From Clusia tigrina (taxonomy: Eukaryota > Arthropoda > Insecta > Diptera > Clusiidae): a DNA stretch of 64,000 nucleotides. The notes beneath the pieces are model-generated. The model worked only from the letters and a program-made list of their open reading frames with translations, was not told the DNA's origin and did not search any database. This document shows positions 37,635 through 49,050 of the stretch, in pieces. The first letter of the stretch is position 1; each line of letters begins with the position of its first letter. A program made the position numbers and the translations under genes. The stretch spans positions 109,910,542 through 109,974,541 of the forward strand of contig OV050032.1 of the NCBI GenBank assembly GCA_920105625.2, in the 5' to 3' direction.

Positions 37635-39594
37635 TTCTATGTTTTATGACGCTCCAGAAAATAGTTACAAGCATTTGTATGTTGCAAACTTTGATAGGTG
37701 TAGGACGTACCGTATAGAAGTTAGGGGCGTTTAAAGTTTTATTAGTGTTTGATTTGGGCATCAAGGGTAGCATAGCTTTGAGCGATAACATAAATTGACA
37801 AGAGGCTCGGGTACTTCATTGTTACAAAATTTCAAGGTTTTATGACGCTCCAGTAAAAAGTTACAAGCATTTGTATGTTGTAAACTTTGATAGGTGTAGG
37901 ACGTACCGTATAGAAGTTAGGGCCATTTGAAGTTTTATCAGTGTTTTATTTGGGACTCAAGGGTAGCATAGCTTTGAGCGATAACTTAAATTGACAAGAG
38001 GCTCGAGTACTTTATTGCTACAAAATTTCAAGGTTTTATGACGCTCCAGTAAAACGATACAAGCATTTGTATGTTGCAAACTTTGATAGGTGTTGGAGGT
38101 ACCGTATAGAAGATAGGGCCATTTGAAGTTTTATCAGTGTTTGATTTGGGACTCAAGGGTAGCATAGCTTTGAGCGATGTCTTAAATTGACAAGAGGCTC
38201 GAGTACTTTATTGTTACAAAATTTCAAGGTTTTATGACGCTCCAGTAAAAAGTTACAAGCATTTGTATGTTGCAAACTTTGATAGGTGTAGGACGTACCG
38301 TATAGAAGTTAGGGGCGTTTGAAGTTTTATCAGCGTTTGATTTGGGACTCAAGGGTAGCATAGCTTTGAGCGATGGCTTAAATTGACAAGAGGCTCGAGT
38401 ACTTTATTGTTACAAAATTTCAAGGTTTTATGACGCTCCAGTAAAAAGATACAAGCATTTGTATGTTGCAAACTTTGATAGGTGTAGGACGTACCGTAAA
38501 GAAGTTAGGTGCGTTTGAAGTTTTATCAGTGTTTGATTTGGGACTCTAGGGTAGCATAGCTTTGAGCGATAACTTAAATTGACAAGATGCCCGAGTACTT
38601 TATTGTTACAAAATTTCAAGGTTTTATGACGCTCCAGTAAAAAGTTACAAGCATTTGTATGTTGCAAACTTTGATAGGTGTAGGACGTACCGTATAGAAG
38701 TTAGGGGCGTTTGAAGTTTTATCAGCGTTTGATTTGGGACTCAAGGGTAGCATAGCTTTGAGCGATGGCCTAAATTGACAAGAGGCTCGAGTACTTTATT
38801 GTTACAAAATTTGTATGTTTTATGACGCTCCAGAAAAAAGTTACAAGCATTTGTATGTTGCAAACTTTGATAGGTGTAGGACGTACCGTATAGAAGTTAG
38901 GGGCGTTTGGAGTTTTATCAGTGTTTGATTTGGGACTCTAGGGTAGCATAGTTTTGAGCGATAGCTTAAATTGACAAGAGGCTCGAGTACTTTATTGTTA
39001 CAAAATTTCAAGGTTTTATGACGCTCCAGTAAAAAGTTACAAGCATTTGTATGTTGCAAACTTTGATAGATGTAGGACGTACCGTATAGAAGTTAGGGCC
39101 ATTCGAAGTTTTATCAGTGTTTTATTTGGGACTCAAGGGTAGCATAGCTTTGAGCGATAACTTAAATTGACAAGAGGCTCGGGTACTTCATTGTTACAAA
39201 ATTTCAAGGTTTTATGACGCTCCAGTAAAAAGATACAAGCATTTGTATGTTGCAAACTTTGATAGGTGTAGGACGTACCGTAAAGAAGTTAGGGGCGTTT
39301 GAAGTTTTATCAGTGTTTGATTTGGGACTCTAGGGTAGCATAGCTTTGAGCGATAACTTAAATTGACAAGATGCCCGAGTACTTTATTGTTACAAAATTT
39401 CAAGGTTTTATGACGCTCCAGTAAAAAGTTACAAGCATTTGTATGTTGCAAACTTTGATAGGTGTAGGACGTACCGTATAGAAGTTAGGGGCGTTTGAAG
39501 TTTTATCAGCGTTTGATTTGGGACTCAAGGGTAGCATAGCTTTGAGCGATGGCCTAAATTGACAAGAGGCTCGAGTACTTTATTGTTACAAAAT
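37635..39594. repeat. Block C, copy 4 (10-mer spacing, 1960 bp)
   Basis: Tags are as in the other copies, with GGAGGTACC at 38095. It keeps the GTATG/CCAGA monomer near 38812. It then leaves copy 2 near 38985, where GGCTCGAG replaces GGCTCGGG, and continues in the GGGCCATTCGAAG module. This is two monomers shorter than copy 2, so a different exchange point was used from that in copy 3. Confidence 0.85.
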
Positions 39595-41162
39595 TTCTAT
39601 GTTTTATGACGCTCCAGAAAAAAGTTACAAGCATTTGTATGTTGCAAACTTTGATAGGTGTAGGACGTACCGTATAGAAGTTAGGGGCGTTTAAAGTTTT
39701 ATTAGTGTTTGATTTGGGCATCAAGGGTAGCATAGCTTTGAGCGATAACATAAATTGACAAGAGGCTCGGGTACTTCATTGTTACAAAATTTCAAGGTTT
39801 TATGACTCTCCAGTAAAAAGTTACAAGCATTTGTATGTTGTAAACTTTGATAGGTGTAGGACGTACCGTATAGAAGTTAGGGCCATTTGAAGTTTTATCA
39901 GTGTTTTATTTGGGACTCAAGGGTAGCATAGCTTTGAGCGATAACTTAAATTGACAAGAGGCTCGAGTACTTTATTGCTACAAAATTTCAAGGTTTTATG
40001 ACGCTCCAGTAAAACGATACAAGCATTTGTATGTTGCAAACTTTGATAGGTGTTGGAGGTACCGTATAGAAGATAGGGCCATTTGAAGTTTTATCAGTGT
40101 TTGATTTGGGACTCAAGGGTAGCATAGCTTTGAGCGATGTCTTAAATTGACAAGAGGCTCGAGTACTTTATTGTTACAAAATTTCAAGGTTTTATGACGC
40201 TCCAGTAAAAAGTTACAAGCATTTGTATGTTGCCAACTTTGATAGGTGTAGGACGTACCGTATAGAAGTTAGGGGCGTTTGAAGTTTTATCAGCGTTTGA
40301 TTTGGGACTCAAGGGTAGCATAGCTTTGAGCGATGGCTTAAATTGACAAGAGGCTCGAGTACTTTATTGTTACAAAATTTCAAGGTTTTATGACGCTCCA
40401 GTAAAAAGATACAAGCATTTGTATGTTGCAAACTTTCATAGGTGTAGGACGTACCGTAAAGAAGTTAGGTGCGTTTGAAGTTTTATCAGTGTTTGATTTG
40501 GGACTCTAGGGTAGCATAGCTTTGAGCGATAACTTAAATTGACAAGATGCCCGAGTACTTTATTGTTACAAAATTTCAAGGTTTTATGACGCTCCAGTAA
40601 AAAGTTACAAGCATTTGTATGTTGCAAACTTTGATAGGTGTAGGACGTACCGTATAGAAGTTAGGGGCGTTTGAAGTTTTATCAGCGTTTGATTTGGGAC
40701 TCAAGGGTAGCATAGCTTTGAGCGATGGCCTAAATTGACAAGAGGCTCGAGTACTTTATTGTTACAAAATTTCTATGTTTTATGACGCTCCAGAAAAAAG
40801 TTACAAGCATTTGTATGTTGCAAACTTTGATAGGTGTAGGACGTACCGTATAGAAGTTAGGGGCGTTTGAAGTTTTATCAGTGTTTGATTTGGGACTCTA
40901 GGGTAGCATAGTTTTGAGCGATAGCTTAAATTGACAAGAGGCTCGGGTACTTCATTGTTACAAAATTTCAAGGTTTTATGACGCTCCAGTAAAAAGTTAC
41001 AAGCATTTGTCTGTTGCAAACTTTGATAGGTGTAGGACGTACCGTAAAGAAGTTAGGGTCGTTTGAAGTTTTATCAGTGTTTGATTTGGGACTCAAGGGT
41101 AGCATAGCTTTGTGCGATGGCTTTAATTGACAAGAGGCTCGAGTACTTTATTGTTACAAAAT
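39595..41162. repeat. Block C, copy 5 and exit from the block
   Basis: The last tagged copy has GGAGGTACC at 40055 and private changes GACTCTCC near 39805, GCCAACTTTG near 40232 and CTTTCATAGG near 40435. It continues into the TTGTCTGTTGC and AGGGTCG monomers that precede the fifth 181-bp unit. This order is also seen after copy 1, so the family is flanked on this side by its original neighbour. Confidence 0.82.
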
Positions 41163-41343
41163 TTCAAGGATTTATGACGCTCCAGTAAAAAGTTACAAGC
41201 ATTTGAATGATGCGAACTTTGACCGTAAAGAAGTTAGAGGCGTTTGAAGTTTTATCAGTGTTTGATTTGGGACTCTGGGGTAGCATAGCTTTGACCGATA
41301 ACTTAAATTGACAAGAGGCTCGAGTACTTTATTGTTACAAAAT
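41163..41343. repeat. 181-bp monomer (15-bp deletion), copy 5
   Basis: The same 15-bp loss is seen at 41222/41223. The unit begins with AAGGATTTATG and has TTTGACCGATAAC near 41291. It is the most distal member of the deletion family in the window. Confidence 0.88.
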
Positions 41344-43339
41344 TTCAAGGTTTTATGACGCTCCAGTAAAAAGTTACAAGCATTTGTATGTTGCAAACTT
41401 TGAAAGGTGTAGGACGTACCGTATAGAAGTTAGGGCCATTTGAAGTTTTATCAGTGTTTGATTTGGGACTCAAGGGTAGCATAGCTTTGAGCGATGGCTT
41501 AAATTGACAAGAGGCTCGAGAACTTTATTGTTCCAAAATTTCAAGGTTTTATGACGCTCCAGTAAAAAGTTACAAGCATTTGTATGTTGCAAACTTTGAT
41601 AGGTGTGGGACGTACCGTATAGAAGTTAGGGGCGTTTGAAGTTTTATCAGCGTTTGATTTGGGACTCAAGGGTAGCATAGCTTTGAGCGATGGCTTAAAT
41701 TGACAAGAGGCTCGAGTACTTTATTGTTACAAAATTTCAAGGTTTTATGACGCTCCAGTAAAAAGATACAAGCATTTGTATGTTGCAAACTTTGATAGGT
41801 GTAGGACGTACCGTAAAGAAGTTAGGGGCGTTAGAAGTTTCATCAGTGTTTGATTTGGGACTCTAGGGTAGCATAGCTTTGAGCGATAGCTTAAATTGAC
41901 AAGAGGCTCGGGTACTTCATTGTTACAAAATTTGAAGGTTTTATGACGCTCCAGTAAAAAGTTACAAGCATTTGTATGTTGCAAATTTTGATAGGTGTAG
42001 GACGTACCGTATAGAAGTTAGGGGCGTTTGAAGTTTTATCAGCGTTTGATTTGGGACTCAAGGGTAGCATAGCTTTGAGCGATGGCCTAAATTGACAAGA
42101 GGCTCGAGTACTTTATTGTTACAAAATTTCAAGGTTTTATGACGCTCCAGTAAAAAGTTACAAGCATTTGTATGTTGCAAACTTTGATAGGTGTAGGACG
42201 TACCGTATAGAAGTTAGGGGCGTTTGAAGTTTTATCAGTGTTTGATTTGGGCATCAAGGGTAGCATAGCTTTGAGCGATAACATAAATTGACAAGAGGCT
42301 CGGGTACTTCATTGTTACAAAATTTCAAGGTTTTATGACGCTCCAGTAAAAAGTTACAAGCATTTGTATGTTGCAAACTTTGATAGGTGTAGGACGTACC
42401 GTATAGAAGTTAGGGCTATTTGAAGTTTTATCAGTGTTTTATTTGGGACTCAAGGGTAGCATAGCTTTGAGCGATAACTTAAATTGACAAGAGGCTCGGG
42501 TACTTCATTGTTACAAAATTTCAAGGTTTTATGACGCTCCAGTAAAAAGTTACAAGCATTTGTATGTTGCAAACTTTGATAGGTGTTGGACGTACCGTAT
42601 AGAAGATAGGGCCATTTGAAGTTTTATCAGTGTTTGATTTGGGACTCAAGGGTAGCATAGCTTTGAGCGATGTCTTAAATAGACAAGAGGCTCGAGTACT
42701 TTATTGTTACAAAATTTCAAGGTTTTATGACGCTCCAGTAAAAAGTTACAAGCATTTGTATGTTGCAAACTCTGATAGGTGAAGGACGTACCGTATAGAA
42801 GTTAGGGGCGTTTGAAGTTTTATCAGCGTTTGATTTGGGACTCAAGGGTAGCATAGCTTTGAGCGATGGCTTAAATTGACAAGAGGCTCGAGTACTTTAT
42901 TGTTACAAAATTTCAAGGTTTTATGACGCTCCAGTAAAAAGATACAAGCATTTGTATGTTGCAAACTTTGATAGGTGTAGGACGTACCGTAAAGAAGTTA
43001 GGGGCGTTTGAAGTTTTATCAGTGTTTGATTTGGGACTCTAGGGTAGCATAGCTTTGAGCGATAACTTAAATTGACAAGATGCCCGAGTACTTTATTGTT
43101 ACAAAATTTCAAGGTTTTATGACGCTCCAGTAAAAAGTTACAAGCATTTGTATGTTGCAAACTTTGATAGGTGTAGGACGTACCGTATAGAAGTTAGGGG
43201 CGTTTGAAGTTTTATCAGCGTTTGATTTGGGACTCAAGGGAAGCATAGCTTTGAGCGATGGCCTAAATTGACAAGAGGCTCGAGTACTTTATTGTTACAA
43301 AATTTCTATGTTTTATGACGCTCCAGAAAAAAGTTACAA
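41344..43339. repeat. Array segment without an obvious large copy
   Basis: About ten ordinary monomers. Private substitutions include GAGAACTTTATTG near 41520, GTGTGGGACG near 41603, GTTAGAAGTTTCATC near 41830, TTTGAAGG near 41931, AAATAGACAAG near 42676 and AACTCTGATAGG near 42769. These are not shared with other blocks I compared. No gene or insertion is visible. Confidence 0.75.
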
Positions 43340-45720
43340 GCATTTGAATGATGCGAACTTTGATAGGTGTAGGACATACCGTAAAGAAGTTAGAGGCGTT
43401 TGAAGTTTTATCAGTGTTTGATTTGGGACTCTGGGGTAGCATAGCTTTGAGCGATAACTTAAATTGACAAGAGGCTCGAGTACTTTACTGTTACAAAATT
43501 TCAAGGTTTTATGACGCTCCAGTAAAAAGTTACAAGCATTTGTATTTTGCAAACTTTGAAAGGTGTAGGACGTACGGTATAGAAGTTAGGGCCATTTGAA
43601 GTTTTATCAGTGTTTGATTTGGGACTCAAGGGTAGCATAGCTTTGAGCGATGGCTTAAATTGACAAGAGGCTCGAGTACTCTATTGTTCCAAAATTTCAA
43701 GGTTTTATGACGCTCCAGTAAAAAGTTACAAGCATTTGTATGTTGCAAACTTTGATAGGTGTAGGACGTACCGTATAGAAGTTAGGGGCGTTTGAAGTTT
43801 TATCAGCGTTTGATTTGGGACTCAAGGGTAGCATAGCTTTGAGCGATGGCTTAAATTGACAAGCGGATCGAGTACTTTATTGTTACAAAATTTCAAGGTT
43901 TTATGACGCTCCAGTAAAAAGTTACAAGCATTTGAATGTTGCGAACTTTGATAGGTGTAGGACATACCGTAAAGAAGTTAGAGGCGTTTGAAGTTTTATC
44001 AGTGTTTGATTTGGGACTCTGGGGTAGCATAGCTTTGAGCGATAACTTAAATTGACAAGAGGCTCGGGTACTTTATTGTTACAAAATTTCAAGGTTTTAT
44101 GACGCTCCAGTAAAAAGTTACAAGCATTTGTATGTTGCAAACTTTGAAAGGTGTAGGACGTACCGTATAGAAGTTAGGGCCATTTGAAGTTTTATCAGTG
44201 TTTGATTTGGGACTCAAGGGTAGCATAGCTTTGAGCTATGGCTTAAATTGACAAGAGGCTCGAGTACTTTATTGTTCCAAAATTTCAAGGTTTTATGACG
44301 CTCCAGTAAAAAGTTACAAGCATTTGAATGTTGCGAACTTTGATAGGTGTAGGACATACCATATAGAAGTTAGGGCCAATTGAAGTTCTATCAGTGTTTG
44401 ATTTGGGACTCTAGGGTAGCATAGCTTTGAGCGATAACTTAAATTGACAAGATGCTCGAGTACTTTATTGTTACAAAATTTCAAGGTTTTATAACGCTCC
44501 AGTAAAAAGTTACAAGCATTTGTATGTTGCAAACTTTGATAGGTGTAGGACGTACCGTAAAGAAGTTAGGGGCGTTTGAAGTTTTATCAGTGCTTGATAT
44601 GGGACTCTAGGGTAGCATAGCTTTGAGCGATGGCCTAAATTGACAAGAGGCTCGAGTACTTTATTGTTACAAAATTTCAAGGTTTTATGGCGCTCCAGTA
44701 AAAAGGTACAAGCATTTGTATGTTGCAAACTTTGATAGGTGTAGGACGTACCGTAAAGAAGTTAGGGGCGTTTGAAGTTCTATCAATGTTTGATTTGGGA
44801 CTCTGGGGTAGCATAGCTTTGAGCGATAACTTAAATTGACAAGAGGCTCGGGTACTTTATTGTTACAAAATTTCAAGGTTTTATGACGCTCCAGTAAAAA
44901 GTTACAAGCATTTGTATGTTGCAAACTTTGAAAGGTGTAGGACGTACCGTATAGAAGTTAGGGCCATTTGAAGTTTTATCAGCGTTTGATTTGGGACTCA
45001 AGGGTAGCATAGCTTTGAGCGATGGCTTAAATTGACAAGAGGCTCGGGTACTTCATTGTTACAAAATTTCAAGGTTTTATGACGCTCCAGTAAAAAGTTA
45101 CAATCATTGGTATGTTGCAAACTTTGATAGGTGTAGGACGTACCGTATAGAAGTTAGGGCCATTTGAAGTTTTACCTGTGTTTTATTTGGGACTCAAGGG
45201 TAGCAAAGCTTTGAGCGATAACTTAAATTGACAAGAGGCTCGGGTACTTCATTGTTACAAAATTTCAAGGTTTTATGACGCTCCAGTAAAAAGTTACAAG
45301 CATTTGTATGTTGCAAACTTTGATAGGTGTTGGACGTACCGTATAGAAGTTAGGGCCATTTGAAGTTTTATCAGTGTTTGATTTGGGACTCAAGGGTAGC
45401 ATAGCTTTGAGCGATGTCTTAAATTGACAAGAGGCTCGAGTACTTTATTGTTACAAAATTTCAAGGTTTTATGACGCTCCAGTAAAAAGTTACAAGCATT
45501 TGTATGTTGCAAACTTTGATAGGTGTAGGACGTACCGTATAGAAGTTAGGGGCGTTTGAAGTTTTATCAGCGTTTGATTTGGGACTCAAGAGTAGCATAG
45601 CTTTGAGCGATGGCTTAAATTGACAAGAGGCTCGAGTACTTTATTGTTACAAAATTTCAAGGTTTTATGACGCTCCAGTAAAAAGATACAAGCATTTGTA
45701 TGTTGCAAACTTTGATAGGT
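43340..45720. repeat. 17-mer duplication, copy 1 (offset 3331 bp)
   Basis: About 2.4 kb recurs 3331 bp downstream (17 monomers minus 1 bp). Rare marks found in both are GTACGGTATAG near 43573, ACTCTATTGTTCC near 43679, AAGCGGATCGAG near 43861, TACCATATAGAAG near 44358, CAGTGCTTGATATGGG near 44590, CAATCATTGGTATG near 45102 and TTTTACCTGTG near 45171. I saw these marks nowhere else in the window, so this region has its own recent history. Confidence 0.87.
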
Positions 45721-46670
45721 GTAGGACGTACCGTATAGAAGTTAGGGGCGTTTGAAGTTTTATCAGCGTTTGATTTGGGACTCAAGAGTAGCATAGCTTT
45801 GAGCGATGGCTTAAATTGACAAGAGGCTCGAGTACTTCATTGTTACAAAATTTCAAGGTTTTATGACGCTCCAGTAAAAAGTTACAAGCATTTGAATGAT
45901 GCGAACTTTGATAGGTGTAGGACATACCGTAAAGAAGTTAGGGGCGTTTGAAGTTTTATCAGTGTTTGATTTGGGACTCTAGGGTAGCATAGCTTTGAGC
46001 GATAACTTAAATTGACAAGATGCCCGAGTACTTTATTGTTACAAAATTTCAAGGTTTTATGACGCTCCAGTAAAAAGTTACAAGCATTTGTATGTTGCAA
46101 ACTTTGATAGGTGTAGGACGTACCGTATAGAAGTTAGGGGCGTTTGAAGTTTTATCAGCGTTTGATTTGGGACTCAAGGGAAGCATAGCTTTGAGCGATG
46201 ACCTAAATTGACAAGAGGCTCGAGTACTTTATTGTTACAAAATTTCTATGTTTTATGACGCTCCAGAAAAAAGTTACAAGCATTTGTATGTTGCAAACTT
46301 TGATAGGTGTAGGACGTACCGTATAGAAGTTAGGGGCGTTTGGAGTTTTATCAGTGTTTGATTTGGAACTCTAGGGTAGCATAGTTTTGAGCGATAGCTT
46401 AAATTGACAAGAGGCTCGGGTACTTCATTGTTACAAAATTTCAAGGTTTTATGACGCTCCCGTAAAAAGTTACAAGCATTTATCTGTTGCAAACTTTGAT
46501 AGGTGTAGGACGTACCGTAAAGAAGTTAGGGTCGTTTGAAGTTTTATCAGTGTTTGATTTGGACTCTAGGGTAGCATAGCTTTGAGCGATAGCTTAAATT
46601 GACAAGAGGCTCGGGTACTTCATTGTTACAAAATTTCAAGGTTTTATGACGCTCCAGTAAAAAGTTACAA
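45721..46670. repeat. Spacer between 17-mer copies
   Basis: Four to five monomers, including a second copy of the CAAGAGTAGCAT unit (first near 45588, again near 45783) and a monomer with the 1-bp loss in GATTTGGACTC near 46560. GGGAAGCATAG near 46178 also occurs near 43239, just before 17-mer copy 1, so the duplicated unit may be a little longer than the best-matching part. Confidence 0.7.
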
Positions 46671-49050
46671 GCATTTGAATGATGCGAACTTTGATAGGTG
46701 TAGGACATACCGTAAAGAAGTTAGAGGCGTTTGAAGTTTTATCAGTGTTTGATTTGGGACTCTGGGGTAGCATAGCTTTGAGCGATAACTTAAATTGACA
46801 AGAGGCTCGAGTACTTTACTGTTACAAAATTTCAAGGTTTTATGACGCTCCAGTAAAAAGTTACAAGCATTTGTATGTTGCAAACTTTGAAAGGTGTAGG
46901 ACGTACGGTATAGAAGTTAGGGCCATTTGAAGTTTTATCAGTGTTTGATTTGGGACTCAAGGGTAGCATAGCTTTGAGCGATGGCTTAAATTGACAAGAG
47001 GCTCGAGTACTCTATTGTTCCAAAATTTCAAGGTTTTATGACGCTCCAGTAAAAAGTTACAAGCATTTGTATGTTGCAAACTTTGATAGGTGTAGGACGT
47101 ACCGTATAGAAGTTAGGGGCGTTTGAAGTTTTATCAGCGTTTGATTTGGGACTCAAGGGTAGCATAGCTTTGAGCGATGGCTTAAATTGACAAGCGGATC
47201 GAGTACTTTATTGTTACAAAATTTCAAGGTTTTATGTCGCTCCATTAAAAACTTACAAGCATTTGAATGTTGCAAACTTTGATAGGTGTAGGACATACCG
47301 TAAAGAAGTTAGAGGCGTTTGAAGTTTTATCAGTGTTTGATTTGGGACTCTGGGGTAGCATAGCTTTGAGCGATAACTTAAATTGACAAGAGGCTCGGGT
47401 ACTTTATTGTTACAAAATTTCAAGGTTTTATGACGCTCCAGTAAAAAGTTACAAGCATTTGTATGTTGCAAACTTTGATAGGTGTAGGACGTACCGTATA
47501 GAAGTTAGGGCCATTTGAAGTTTTATCAGTGTTTGATTTGGGACTCAAGGGTAGCATAGCTTTGAGCTATGGCTTAAATTGACAAGAGGCTCGAGTACTT
47601 TATTGTTACAAAATTTCAAGGTTTTATGACGCTCCAGTAAAAAGTTACAAGCATTTGAATGTTGCGAACTTTGATAGGTGTAGGACATACCATATAGAAG
47701 TTAGGGCCAATTGAAGTTCTATCAGTGTTTGATTTGGGACTCTAGGGTAGCATAGCTTTGAGCGATAACTTAAATTGACAAGATGCTCGAGTACTTTATT
47801 GTTACAAAATTTCAAGGTTTTATGACGCTCCAGTAAAAAGTTACAAGCATTTGTATGTTGCAAACTTTGATAGGTGTAGGACGTACCGTAAAGAAGTTAG
47901 GGGCGTTTGAAGTTTTATCAGTGCTTGATATGGGACTCTAGGGTAGCATAGCTTTGAGCGATGGCCTAAATTGACAAGAGGCTCGAGTACTTTATTGTTA
48001 CAAAATTTCAAGGTTTTATGGCGCTCCAGTAAAAAGGTACAAGCATTTGTATGTTGCAAACTTTGATAGGTGTAGGACGTACCGTAAAGAAGTTAGGGGC
48101 GTTTGAAGTTCTATCAATGTTTGATTTGGGACTCTGGGGTAGCATAGCTTTGAGCGATAACTTAAATTGACAAGAGGCTCGGGTACTTTATTGTTACAAA
48201 ATTTCAAGGTTTTATGACGCTCCAGTAAAAAGTTACAAGCATTTGTATGTTGCAAACTTTGAAAGGTGTAGGACGTACCGTATAGAAGTTAGGGCCATTT
48301 GAAGTTTTATCAGCGTTTGATTTGGGACTCAAGGGTAGCATAGCTTTGAGCGATGGCCTAAATTGACAAGAGGCTCGGGTACTTCATTGTTACAAAATTT
48401 CAAGGTTTTATGACGCTCCAGTAAAAAGTTACAATCATTGGTATGTTGCAAACTTTGATAGGTGTAGGACGTACCGTATAGAAGTTAGGGCCATTTGAAG
48501 TTTTACCTGTGTTTTATTTGGGACTCAAGGGTAGCAAAGCTTTGAGCGATAACTTAAATTGACAAGAGGCTCGAGTACTTCATTGTTACAAAATTTCAAG
48601 GTTTTATGACGCTCCAGTAAAAAGTTACAAGCATTTGTATGTTGCAAACTTTGATAGGTGTTGGACGTACCGTATAGAAGTTAGGGCCATTTGAAGTTTT
48701 ATCAGTGTTTGATTTGGGACTCAAGGGTAGCATAGCTTTGAGCGATGTCTTAAATTGACAAGAGGCTCGAGTACTTTATTGTTACAAAATTTCAAGGTTT
48801 TATGACGCTCCAGTAAAAAGTTACAAGCATTTGTATGTTGCAAACTTTGATAGGTGTAGGACGTACCGTATAGAAGTTAGGGGCGTTTGAAGTTTTATCA
48901 GCGTTTGATTTGGGACTCAAGAGTAGCATAGCTTTGAGCGATGGCTTAAATTGACAAGAGGCTCGAGTACTTTATTGTTACAAAATTTCAAGGTTTTATG
49001 ACGCTCCAGTAAAAAGATACAAGCATTTGTATGTTGCAAACTTTGATAGA
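46671..49050. repeat. 17-mer duplication, copy 2
   Basis: Matches 43.34-45.72 kb in order and rare marks. Private differences include TTATGTCGCTCCATTAAAAAC near 47235. The correspondence ends near 49050, where GATAGATGTAGG and GTTAGGGCG (one G lost) appear. Confidence 0.87.
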
